A stretch of DNA of 28,825 bases from the NCBI GenBank assembly GCA_964346725.1, contig CAYFVM010000028.1, positions 1-28,825 of the forward strand. The letters are read 5' to 3'. The DNA comes from UBA1715 sp964346725. GTDB lineage: Bacteria > Bacteroidota > Bacteroidia > Bacteroidales > UBA1715. This document shows, piece by piece, positions 17,657 through 25,935 of the stretch (within the stretch, counting starts at the first letter, position 1; each line of letters begins with the position of its first letter). Both the position numbers and the translations under genes were made by a program. Under the pieces are notes generated by a model. That model made no database searches. It saw only the letters and a program-made list of their open reading frames with translations, and was not told where the DNA came from.

Positions 17657-17697
17657 GGGAAAATAATCATTAGGATTGTTTGTTAATTTTTTTGCAA

Positions 17698-17942
17698 AAT
17701 AAAATACTGCTAAAAAATAGAGAATTAGTGGTTTTTACATATTCTATATCTTGGAACTTATTATTCAATTTTGACCATTAGACCCAATTTTGGAAAATAT
17801 TTTTGATAAATTCTACTACATGAGGGATAATTATCTACTTAAAAAGTGTAAAATCATAAAAGTTGAGATATAAACCAACTTAAAGGGGTGAAATATAGAA
17901 GAGATTTTCGTCAAAAAACGATAATATGCAATAAAATACTGC
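17698..17942 (+). repeat. 13-base direct repeat in the MATE-SGNH intergenic region
   Basis: AATAAAATACTGC occurs at 17698-17710 and again at 17930-17942, 232 bases apart. The second copy lies just before the ATG at 17945. The 288-base spacer is very AT-rich and otherwise holds only a candidate promoter. The repeat may be a binding site or chance in AT-rich DNA. Confidence 0.4.
17771..17805 (+). promoter_or_regulatory. Candidate promoter of the SGNH hydrolase gene
   Basis: TATTTTTG at 17798-17805 fits TAnnTTTG. A TTG at 17771-17773 lies 24 bases upstream, slightly more than the usual 17-23. The leader to the ATG at 17945 would be about 130 bases. Confidence 0.4.
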
Positions 17943-17944
17943 AT

Positions 17945-18658
17945 ATGGAAAGTTTAACAAGCAAGGTGTGTGCCTTTGGCGATTCAGTACTTAAAGGGGT
18001 CGTTTTTGACAAGAAGACAGAAAAATACCAAGAAATAGAAAACAATTTTGCAAAATTAAGTTGTTCCGCTTGTGGTGTGCCCATTACGAATTTCGGGAAA
18101 TTCGGTAGTACGATAGGTACCGTAGAAAAATCATTTCTGCGCTATTACGATAGATTGAAAAACTTTAAATATATCGTGTTTGAGTGTGGAGGAAACGACT
18201 GCGATTATAATTGGAAAGAAATTGCCGAAACCCCCGATCAAGATCATTATCCTCGTTGTACTATTGACCAATTCACCGAAAAATATACGTTTTTGATTCA
18301 GAAGGTTAAAGAGATGGGAAAGATCCCTGTCCTTTTGTCGTTGCCACCTATCGATGCGGAACGGTATTTAAATACTCTTTCTAAAACGTTGAACAAAGGC
18401 AATATACTTAAATGGCTCGAAGGATATGTACAGTATATCACTAATTGGCATGAACGTTACAATTTGCAAGTGTTTAAGATTGCCCGTGAAAATGGTGTTG
18501 ATATCATTGACATCACATCCGTTTTCTTGGATATGAAAGATTATAGAAAATGCCTTTGTGAAGATGGTATTCATCCGAACGAAGAAGGACATATGTTGAT
18601 TGCCGAAACTATTAAAAAATTTATTAAAAATCGGATCGAACTCGTCTCGCAAAAGTAG
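17945..18658 (+). CDS. SGNH/GDSL-family hydrolase, cytoplasmic
   Basis: A 237-residue protein with all SGNH blocks: GDS with the nucleophile Ser14 in AFGDSVLKG, a Gly in NFGKFGSTIG (49-58), GGND (82-85), and the catalytic Asp207 and His210 in DGIHPNEEGH. It should hydrolyse an ester such as an acetyl group on a sugar or a short lipid ester; the substrate is unknown. There is no signal peptide, which differs from the many secreted carbohydrate esterases of this family. The frame extends back to a GTG at 17888, but the ATG at 17945 places the first catalytic block at the normal distance from the N-terminus. The protein is relatively rich in Cys (CSACG, ECGGNDC). It probably has its own promoter. 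Confidence 0.87.
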   Translation: MESLTSKVCAFGDSVLKGVVFDKKTEKYQEIENNFAKLSCSACGVPITNFGKFGSTIGTVEKSFLRYYDRLKNFKYIVFECGGNDCDYNWKEIAETPDQDHYPRCTIDQFTEKYTFLIQKVKEMGKIPVLLSLPPIDAERYLNTLSKTLNKGNILKWLEGYVQYITNWHERYNLQVFKIARENGVDIIDITSVFLDMKDYRKCLCEDGIHPNEEGHMLIAETIKKFIKNRIELVSQK

Positions 18659-18709
18659 TCTTTCGTCTATATTTGGAACATAAAAATAGTATAAGATAAC
18701 ATTCTAGTG

Positions 18710-18717
18710 TATTTTTG
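18710..18717 (+). promoter_or_regulatory. -7 box of the InlB-repeat protein gene
   Basis: TATTTTTG matches TAnnTTTG and ends 18 bases before the ATG at 18736. A second match, TATATTTG at 18668-18675, lies upstream. Neither has a clear TTG at the right spacing. Confidence 0.5.
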
Positions 18718-18735
18718 CTATTAAAATAAGGAATA

Positions 18736-21700
18736 ATGACAAAATCTATTCTTCTCGTATTGGTGGGATTGATATTCCACCTCTCTGTTTTTTCTCAAGA
18801 TTATGGTACTCAAATTCCCAACTCCAATTTTGAAGCGGCGTGGCAAGAGTATACTGGAGGAAATAAAGCTCTTATTGGAACTAATAAAATCTCTGGCGAT
18901 GAACCATATCGTTGGCATTCTTTTATGTCTGCATTCGGTGCGAAATTGGTTTTAGCGGCGGTAGGAACGCAAATTTCCGATGAAACCACTGTGCGTCCAG
19001 GTTCAAGTGGTTCTCATAGTGTTAAATTGTATGCATCGTCAAAATTAGGAATCATTGCCAATGGTTCATTAACTAATGGAAGAATGAATTGTGGAAGTAC
19101 TTCGGCTGACAATAATTCAAACCATATCTATACTGATAGAGGTTCTACAGATTTTAATACGCCAATTACAATCGTACCAGATTCTATTACGGTATGGCTT
19201 TGCTTTTATACTTCAGGCTCGGGGAATTATGCCGCATTCCACGCTGCTGTACATGGTGATTCTAATTTCATTTTGTATGGTAATGGCAAGGAAAGTGATG
19301 CTATACAGCAAGTAGCCGATGCAAATTTGGAATATACACGTACTACATCGTCAAGTAGTGAACTCGTGTGGGAAAGAAAGTCGATTCCGTTTGTCTTAAA
19401 AGGGAATTGCACTGATCCGCGATATATTTTGGTAACAATGTCTACCAATAGAACACCTGGTTCTGGTAATTCCAGTGATTTCGTAATGGTTGATGATATC
19501 GTGTTAATATATAACCCAACGTTAACCACAGGAACTATTGCAAAAACATCTTATGAAGCTGAAGCCTCTCAGTCTATTCCTATGGAAGTTCCGTTTACCT
19601 TAACGGGTACTATGAGCGTGAGCAACTTAAATGCTGGAGCAAATCAAGTGATAGCACAACTTTCTGATGTAAATGGAAGTTTTGACAATCCTACTGAAAT
19701 TGGTCGCGTTACTACCAATACAAGTGGAACTATTTCTGCTCAAATACCGGCATCGGTTGGAACGGGAACATACAAAGTGCGTGTGGTTTCTACCAACTAT
19801 CCAATGACAGCCGCACCAAGCGCATCTCAAATTAATGTACGTCGCTATTACACCATTGCTTTTGCCAATCTTGACCCAACTATGGGAACACTTTCGGGAG
19901 CAGGAAATTACTATACCGACGAAAATTTGAATGTAACAATTTCTACTACGTCTCTTTCAACAGAATATGCGTTCCAATATTGGTATGAAAATGAAACAGC
20001 CGTATCGTTGAATTCTACATATTCTTTTACTATTGATAAATCACACACGTTCGAAGCCGTGTATAAAAAGCAATATGCCGTTACGGTGTCAGCAACTGAG
20101 GGTGGAATTGTTACTCCCGCTGGCGAAACAATGTATGCAGAAGGTGTCGGTGTAAGTTGTTCTGCAACGCCAACACCGGGCTATAAATTTGTGAATTGGA
20201 CTATTGATGGAGTAGAGGTTTCTAAAAATCTTGTATACAATTTTTCGGCAACGAAGGATCTTTCTCTTACTGCCAATTTTGTAAAATATGTATCTATTGC
20301 TGCTGCTCCAAACAATGCCGAAGCAGGAGCTGTGTCGGGTACTGGCGATATTACATGCGTTGGCGATTCTGCATCGGTTACGTTAACTGCGGTGTCTAAC
20401 GATGCTTCTCGCTATGAGTTTGTAAATTGGCAAGAGGCTGATACTGTTGTGTCAACAGCACCTACCTATTCATTCAAAACTGCTACTAATCGTACGTTTG
20501 TTGCATATTTCGCTACACGACATGTGATTACAGCATCCTCTTCCGAAATAGGGGGAATAGTTACCGGTTCTGGTTCATACCATTCGGGTGAACAAATACA
20601 ACTCATGGCATTTGCAGATGATGGATTCCGTTTCGACGGTTGGTATGAGGCTGATACTTTGTTCTCTGAGTTATCGTCAATCGAAATCACTGCTGATGCT
20701 GACAGAACATTTGTGCCGAAGTTCGTACAACAACATACTGTTTCACTTTCGGTAAATATCACCAATGGTGCTGTGCTTTCCGGAGCGGGAGTGTTCGACA
20801 AGGGTACGTCTGTTACTGTTTCTGCAGAAGTTAAAACGGGCTACACATTCGAAAATTGGACTATCAATGGATCGGTAATTTCTACCGATGCCTCATGTAC
20901 GGTTGTTGTAGATTCTTCAATGGCATTGGTTGCCAATGTGGCAGCAATTCCACAATATGAAATTACGGTTGCTTCTGAACCGGTACAAGGTGGTACTATT
21001 GCAGGCGCAGGTACATTCTACGAAGAAACGTCAGTTTCGCTTACCGCTACTGAAAACCAAGGATACAATTTCATTAATTGGACTGAAGGCGGAGTAGAGG
21101 TTTCAACTGAGAAAACTATAACTTTCAATGCTACAGAAAATCGTTCACTTGTAGCAAATTTTGAAGCGCAGTTTGTAGGATATGCCGTTACGTTGCAACA
21201 ATCAATTGGTGGAATACTATCGGGAGCAGGTTTGTTCGAAGCAAATTCTTTGGTGACAATTACTGCTACTCCTGATGAAAAATATACATTCATGGGTTGG
21301 AAAGATGCAGCAAATACAATCTTTTCTACAGAACCAACTATAACGTTTACCATAACGTCCGATACCGTTTTTTCTGCTGTATTTGAACGTGAATATGAAT
21401 CATTTGACGTAACGGTAGCATCGGAAGATGAAACTGCTGGAACTGTACAAGGTGCCGGCACATACCAAGAGGGCGCAACTGTAGTGGTTACCGCCGTGCC
21501 AAATACAGGTTGTCGTTTTGCTCAATGGGAAGAAAATGGTGTCGCTGTAAGTACCAATGCGGAATATTCATTTGTTTGTTCTGAAGCAAAAAATCTCACA
21601 GCAACGTTCGTAAAAGTCTATACCGTTACTATTGCCGATTTTGAAGGTGCAACTGTCAAAGGCTTGGGAACTGGCGTGTTCGATGAAAACGCCACTGTTA

Positions 21701-22542
21701 CCTTAGCTCTTGTTGTGGGTAGTGATTATCGTTTTGTAGCATGGCGTGATGCAGATGCCGACGCAGTTGTTTCTACTTCGGTTACTTACACATTCACCGC
21801 AACAGCCGACAGAAATCTTGTTGTAGATATACAGAAAAAAGGTGAATTGTACACTGTTTCTGTTTCGTTAGGAGGTAAAGTTTCTGGTTTGAGCAACAGA
21901 CAGTATGAAGCAGGAGAAAGTATTACGTTGATTGCAACACCAGCTGAAGGATATTTGTTCAGAGGCTGGATACAAGATGGTGAAATTATCAGCACTGATG
22001 TAATACTTACGTTTGTAGCATCTGCAAGTGTCAATATTTTCGCAGAATTCATTCCCGAACCTGAACCAGTAGAAATATCTGTTGCTGTAAACGATGACAC
22101 ATTCGGCTCTATTATTGGTATAGGTTCGTATACCGAAGGTGATGAGGTTATGCTTATTGCTACTCCTGCTGTAGGATATGAGTTTGTTTCGTGGGTAAAA
22201 GACGGTAAAACATTGTCAAACTTGTCTACATTGTATTTCACCGCAACCGAATCATGTACCATTGAGGCTACATTCCGCTATATTGAAAAAATAACGGCTA
22301 TTGACGAGGTAGAATATACGTACTCTATATATCCTAACCCTGTTTCTTCAATGTTGTATATCCAATCAGAAGGCGAGATAGAAATAATAACATTAACTTC
22401 ACTTTCGGGTGCTGTGGTTTATCAAACTGAAGTGTTTGACTATACTCACCAAATTGATGTAACATCATACAAACAAGGTATGTATGTACTTGTGGTTACA
22501 AGCAATGGTGAATCATTTACACAAACAGTGCTTATTCAATAG
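18736..22542 (+). CDS. Secreted PCMD-like/InlB-repeat protein with T9SS type A sorting domain
   Basis: This is a complete 1268-residue protein. Residues 1-21 form a signal peptide ending VFSQ. Residues about 22-257 resemble the Bacteroidetes PCMD (putative carbohydrate metabolism) domain: IPNSNFEAAW, PDSITVWLCFY, ILVTMSTNRTPGSGNSSDF, VDDIVLIYNP. Residues about 258-370 are an Ig-like linker with TGTYKVRVVSTNYP. Residues 371-1182 are 11 repeats of about 74 residues of the divergent InlB-B type: a GAGxYxEG loop, TATPxxGYxFxxW, then a strand ending in ANF or ATF. The final 86 residues are a Por_Secre_tail, with YPNPVSSMLYIQ, LTSLSGAVVYQ, YKQGMYVLVV and the ending TQTVLIQ, so export is by the T9SS. 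A surface adhesin or glycan-binding role is inference. It is the type A counterpart to the type B cargo at the window start. Confidence 0.92.
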   Translation: MTKSILLVLVGLIFHLSVFSQDYGTQIPNSNFEAAWQEYTGGNKALIGTNKISGDEPYRWHSFMSAFGAKLVLAAVGTQISDETTVRPGSSGSHSVKLYASSKLGIIANGSLTNGRMNCGSTSADNNSNHIYTDRGSTDFNTPITIVPDSITVWLCFYTSGSGNYAAFHAAVHGDSNFILYGNGKESDAIQQVADANLEYTRTTSSSSELVWERKSIPFVLKGNCTDPRYILVTMSTNRTPGSGNSSDFVMVDDIVLIYNPTLTTGTIAKTSYEAEASQSIPMEVPFTLTGTMSVSNLNAGANQVIAQLSDVNGSFDNPTEIGRVTTNTSGTISAQIPASVGTGTYKVRVVSTNYPMTAAPSASQINVRRYYTIAFANLDPTMGTLSGAGNYYTDENLNVTISTTSLSTEYAFQYWYENETAVSLNSTYSFTIDKSHTFEAVYKKQYAVTVSATEGGIVTPAGETMYAEGVGVSCSATPTPGYKFVNWTIDGVEVSKNLVYNFSATKDLSLTANFVKYVSIAAAPNNAEAGAVSGTGDITCVGDSASVTLTAVSNDASRYEFVNWQEADTVVSTAPTYSFKTATNRTFVAYFATRHVITASSSEIGGIVTGSGSYHSGEQIQLMAFADDGFRFDGWYEADTLFSELSSIEITADADRTFVPKFVQQHTVSLSVNITNGAVLSGAGVFDKGTSVTVSAEVKTGYTFENWTINGSVISTDASCTVVVDSSMALVANVAAIPQYEITVASEPVQGGTIAGAGTFYEETSVSLTATENQGYNFINWTEGGVEVSTEKTITFNATENRSLVANFEAQFVGYAVTLQQSIGGILSGAGLFEANSLVTITATPDEKYTFMGWKDAANTIFSTEPTITFTITSDTVFSAVFEREYESFDVTVASEDETAGTVQGAGTYQEGATVVVTAVPNTGCRFAQWEENGVAVSTNAEYSFVCSEAKNLTATFVKVYTVTIADFEGATVKGLGTGVFDENATVTLALVVGSDYRFVAWRDADADAVVSTSVTYTFTATADRNLVVDIQKKGELYTVSVSLGGKVSGLSNRQYEAGESITLIATPAEGYLFRGWIQDGEIISTDVILTFVASASVNIFAEFIPEPEPVEISVAVNDDTFGSIIGIGSYTEGDEVMLIATPAVGYEFVSWVKDGKTLSNLSTLYFTATESCTIEATFRYIEKITAIDEVEYTYSIYPNPVSSMLYIQSEGEIEIITLTSLSGAVVYQTEVFDYTHQIDVTSYKQGMYVLVVTSNGESFTQTVLIQ
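19846..22281 (+). repeat. 11 tandem InlB-B-like repeats (about 222 bases each)
   Basis: Eleven units run from YYTIAF (19846) to ATFRY (22281), 812 codons in all, or about 74 per unit. Each unit has a G-A-G or G-x-G turn (LSGAGNYYT, VTGSGSYHS, IAGAGTFYE, VQGAGTYQE), a central GYxFxxW or close variant (GYKFVNW, GYTFENW, GYNFINW, GYEFVSW), and an ST/TF/A-F strand at the end. The units differ at DNA level, so the array should not cause recombination or assembly collapse. Confidence 0.88.
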
Positions 22543-22572
22543 AAGTTCTAAGAATTCATAATAATTCAATGC

Positions 22573-22606
22573 AATAGAGAGAAAACAAAACTGTTTTCTC
22601 TCTATT
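22573..22606. terminator. Bidirectional hairpin terminator between convergent genes
   Basis: A perfect 15-bp inverted repeat (22573-22587 and 22592-22606) surrounds the loop AAAC. It lies between the stop of the InlB-repeat gene (22542) and the stop of the minus-strand antiporter (22644). The stem is AG-rich on one arm and CT-rich on the other. Confidence 0.85.
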
Positions 22607-22643
22607 TCTTTTACAAAAGAATGAGGGAAGGGAAAACAACTTC

Positions 22644-24704
22644 TTATATCATGTTTGAATAATGAGGAGGCTGTTGAGGATATATTGTGATCATGTTGTT
22701 CCCTTTTAGTTTTTTTGGCAATTTCTCGCTAAATTGTTCAAATCGTTTTGAATATGATGGGAATCCTGGACGAGACATTACAAAAATAATTAAATCATTT
22801 TCTTTAATTTTTTTTGACATTTCCCATACTGCTTCCCAATCATCATACTTTGAAGAACGAATAATGGTAGGGTTTTTCTCTCTTTTTAAAATCAGATCTA
22901 TTGCATTTCCCGTAGAGCGACTTCCATAGTGTTCAATGTGGCTTGCCAATTCTTTTGAAAGTTCCAGAATCCGTAAAAACCATTGTTCAAAGCCATACTC
23001 CAAATCGGCATGAGGAGTTGTAAATAGGAAAATACGGCGGATGTCAATCATTGGTTTATCAAGCGAACAGATAAAAATGCTTTTCTCCGAGTTGTTTATA
23101 AATTGAACCAGTGGATTCCCAAGAAGTTTTTCAAATACACCGTTATGTTTGTATGACCATCCCATAATAATAAGGTCGGTCATAGTTTCGCGTGCAGTTC
23201 GTGAAATACCTCCAAAGATATTCTGGTCGATGGTGGCAGTAACTTGAACGTTTGCTTCGGCTGATGAACCCTGTTTTACAAGGCTTTCTAGCTTATTTTT
23301 TGCTTTAATAATGTTGATGCTTGCTTGTTCATTGTCGGGTACTACCGTCAAAATGGTAATGGTGTTATTGGATTTCTCCTCTTTTAGTAAAATTGAAAAA
23401 TCAAGCAGCGATGGAATGTTCGAAAAGTTGGCAATAGGGATAAGTATATTTCCCGAAGGTAATGCCGATTCGGGTAAGGTATCCTCGTTTTTCTCGCGTA
23501 GCACAATTTTTCTTGCTGCTTTTTCGGTAACAAATGAGGCAACCAAGCAAGTTATCAGAATCAGTATAATAGTTCCGTTTAATATATTTTCGTCTAATAA
23601 TCCCGCCCGATATCCCGAAATAATAATGGCAAGTGTGGCAGCCGCATGCGAACTGCTCAATCCGAAAATAAGGATGCGCTGGTATTTTGAGTAATGGTAA
23701 ATGTGTTGTGTAACAAACGCTGCCAACCATTTTCCGAAAAATGCCGACAATGACAATGTAATGGCAATGAAAAGAGGTCGGTAACCTTCAAGCAATACGC
23801 TTAAATCCAATAACATTCCAACCGAGATAAGGAAAAATGGTATAAAAAATGCGTTGCCTATAAATTCAATTCGGTTCATCAAGGTTGATGAGTGGGGAAT
23901 GAGCCTATTGAGCACCAATCCCGCAATAAATGCTCCGATTATTGATTCCAATCCGCATATTTCGGCCAAAAATGCCGAAAAAAACAAAACAGAGAGTACA
24001 AAAATAAAGTGCGACGATTTTTCACTCTCTAGTTTACTGAAAAACCATTTTGTGATTCGGGGTATTACGCCAAATAGTATGACCGAAAAAATAGCAAGCG
24101 ATATAATTATTTTGGCAAAAAAAGCAAGGTCGAGAGCACCATCTTTTGCGTTGAGAATTATGGCAAGCATCATCAAAACAAGTGTGTCGGTCAAGATGGT
24201 ACCTCCCACGGTTATTGCCACCGCTTGATTTTTGGTGATACCGAATTTACTCACAATAGGATATGAAACCAACGTATGGGTAGCAAACATACTCGCGGTG
24301 AGCAAGCTGGCTAAAAAATCTAAATTTAGTATATAGTAGCATACCGGAAAACCAATAGATAGAGGTAGGAAAAATGTGAGTAAGCCAAACACTAAACTTC
24401 GGTTTTTAACTATTCTGAATTGATTCATGTCGAGTTCCAAACCCGCTATAAACATTATGTACAGCATTCCAATTGTCGAAAAAAGGTCAATTGAAGAACT
24501 GTTTTCAAGTATGCCCAATCCATATGGGCCAATAATAACGCCGGCAAGTATCAATCCAATCACGCCCGGTATGTTTAATTTCCCGAAAACAATTGGTACA
24601 AGCAATATAATAAATAGGAGTAGGGAGAGTATCAGTATAGGACTCGTTAAGGGAGTCCGAAAAAAATCTGCCAGTTGATTCAGAAATGCTATAAGCGTAT
24701 CCAT
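22644..24704 (-). CDS. Cation:proton antiporter (CPA2 family) with Usp-like C-terminal domains
   Basis: A 686-residue inner-membrane protein. Residues about 1-395 carry 12 or so hydrophobic segments of the Na+/H+ (or K+/H+) exchanger fold: IPGVIGLILAGVIIGPYG, then SIDLFSTIGMLYIMFIAGLELDMNQF, then ESIIGAFIAGLVLNRLIPHSS. Residues about 415-555 look like a universal-stress-type domain (SGNILIPIANFSNIPSLLDF, ITILTVVP, DLIIMGWSYKHNGVFEKLLG). Residues 560-686 look like a second, more degenerate one. Such cytoplasmic domains probably bind nucleotide and regulate transport. The ion is not certain. No glutathione-gated KefC signature or RCK/TrkA-N domain is visible. The upstream region has no TAnnTTTG match, so its promoter is unknown. 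Confidence 0.9.
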   Translation of the reverse strand: MDTLIAFLNQLADFFRTPLTSPILILSLLLFIILLVPIVFGKLNIPGVIGLILAGVIIGPYGLGILENSSSIDLFSTIGMLYIMFIAGLELDMNQFRIVKNRSLVFGLLTFFLPLSIGFPVCYYILNLDFLASLLTASMFATHTLVSYPIVSKFGITKNQAVAITVGGTILTDTLVLMMLAIILNAKDGALDLAFFAKIIISLAIFSVILFGVIPRITKWFFSKLESEKSSHFIFVLSVLFFSAFLAEICGLESIIGAFIAGLVLNRLIPHSSTLMNRIEFIGNAFFIPFFLISVGMLLDLSVLLEGYRPLFIAITLSLSAFFGKWLAAFVTQHIYHYSKYQRILIFGLSSSHAAATLAIIISGYRAGLLDENILNGTIILILITCLVASFVTEKAARKIVLREKNEDTLPESALPSGNILIPIANFSNIPSLLDFSILLKEEKSNNTITILTVVPDNEQASINIIKAKNKLESLVKQGSSAEANVQVTATIDQNIFGGISRTARETMTDLIIMGWSYKHNGVFEKLLGNPLVQFINNSEKSIFICSLDKPMIDIRRIFLFTTPHADLEYGFEQWFLRILELSKELASHIEHYGSRSTGNAIDLILKREKNPTIIRSSKYDDWEAVWEMSKKIKENDLIIFVMSRPGFPSYSKRFEQFSEKLPKKLKGNNMITIYPQQPPHYSNMI

Positions 24705-25119
24705 GCGTGACAGTTTTTATTTGAAATACGATACTTAGTGTAATATAGCTACCGAATAAGAATATAATTCTGTAACCTATCTGCAATAATACAATTAAAT
24801 TGAAAAAATTCCACTCCTTTCCTTGCACAACGTGAAGCAATAGGGTAAATTATTTTCGTTCTGTCTATCTATTCCCAATTTTTTGTATCAATACTAATTA
24901 ATTAACTAAGTACCCATTTTTCTATCCACCTAACTTTGTGGACGCAAAATCCTGACACCTATAAAGTTTTTCCAAAAAACTCACGTTTTGTGTTTCCCTA
25001 TTACGTATATTTGAAACTTATAAATAAAAAAACGACCTCAAAAATAAACAAGTTCAGCAAGTAGAACTCGCTAAAAAAGCACTCCGAACGTTAATGCATA
25101 CCCCCCTAAAAAAAGAGAT
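24705..25119. other. 415-base AT-rich divergent intergenic region
   Basis: It separates the minus-strand antiporter from the plus-strand gene at 25120. It contains two plus-strand -7-like boxes (TAACTTTG at 24931-24938 and TATATTTG at 25006-25013) and a small palindromic stretch TTAATTAA near 24897-24904. AGTTC and GAACT arms lie near 25051-25068. I see no convincing small gene or structured RNA. The leader immediately before the ATG is unusually rich in A and has a run of six C at 25101-25106. Confidence 0.6.
25006..25013 (+). promoter_or_regulatory. Candidate -7 box of the 25120-28825 gene run
   Basis: TATATTTG matches TAnnTTTG. The nearest TTG is at 24988-24990, a 15-base spacer, which is shorter than usual. 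If used, the leader to 25120 would be about 100 bases. The alternative TAACTTTG at 24931-24938 has no suitable TTG. Confidence 0.45.
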
Positions 25120-25911
25120 ATGAAGAACAAGGAAGCACAAAAACAGTTATTGTCATTATTCTTGCTACAAGATGAATTAAACAATTTCGAACACGAATTA
25201 TTGTTTGAAGAAAATTTCTTCAATATGTTTCGATTAATCAAGCAGAATATCAATGCCTTGAATACCTTCTATGAAACCTTATATCGCTATAAATCTATAA
25301 CCCAAACACATCTTGAATTAAAATCCATCACCGCACGAATTACAAAAAAACAAAACTTCATTTCATACCTTAACAACAAAATAGGAGGTTGCCTCAGCGA
25401 TGAGATAATACTTAAAAGTTTACAGTGCATACCACATATTTTTCATAAAAAATCAAAAGAGTATCGCGACGTTCAGATAGGCATATCATATCAAGCCTTA
25501 TTAGAAACCGCAATTAAATCTTATCTTGAAGATACCGGAAAAGAAAAAGAGTTTAGCTCGGAAATACACCTTAACAATGCCCAAGAACGAACAATTTTTT
25601 TTCAATATATAGGATCACTAAACCGCGATTGTGTAAGTTGGATTAGGTCGGTAGTAGAAATAATAGAAAAAGACATTTCGTATATGGAAGACGACGAAAT
25701 TCTGTACCAAATGAGAGTAAAAAGTGCTACAAAATATAATGCGAAAAAACGTACAACTACCCCCTATAAAGTGAACATAGAAGACGATGAATTAGTTACC
25801 TTGTCCATTGCCGAATATAAAGAAACAGACAAACGAAAAAAGATAGAAATACTAAACAAACTCGTTAGAAAACTTGCAGAAAAAAATCAAGAAGTAGAAA
25901 AAATGCAATAA
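25120..25911 (+). CDS. Hypothetical cytoplasmic, mostly helical protein
   Basis: A 263-residue protein that I do not recognise. It has no signal peptide or membrane segment. It is rich in Lys, Glu, Asn and Ile and looks mainly alpha-helical, with possible coiled coil near the N-terminus (KEAQKQLLSLFLLQDEL) and strongly charged helix at the end (KRKKIEILNKLVRKLAEKNQE). Short Cys-containing phrases are IGGCLSDE, LQCIPHIFHKKSKEYRD and LNRDCVSWIR. No catalytic motif is evident. Its DNA is visibly more A-rich than the genes that follow. It lies 24 bases before the VanW gene, so co-transcription is likely, but that gives no function. Confidence 0.75.
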   Translation: MKNKEAQKQLLSLFLLQDELNNFEHELLFEENFFNMFRLIKQNINALNTFYETLYRYKSITQTHLELKSITARITKKQNFISYLNNKIGGCLSDEIILKSLQCIPHIFHKKSKEYRDVQIGISYQALLETAIKSYLEDTGKEKEFSSEIHLNNAQERTIFFQYIGSLNRDCVSWIRSVVEIIEKDISYMEDDEILYQMRVKSATKYNAKKRTTTPYKVNIEDDELVTLSIAEYKETDKRKKIEILNKLVRKLAEKNQEVEKMQ

Positions 25912-25935
25912 CCGCAAACACTAAGCATAAAATTA

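Noticed and set aside
22644..24704. KefC-type glutathione-gated potassium efflux protein
   Set aside because: The membrane part fits CPA2, but the C-terminal region looks Usp-like and no TrkA-N/RCK nucleotide-binding domain or KefF-type partner is visible.
24893..24905. Attachment site or integration scar at the TTAATTAA palindrome
   Set aside because: No integrase, tRNA or matching repeat is near; such palindromes are common in AT-rich spacers.
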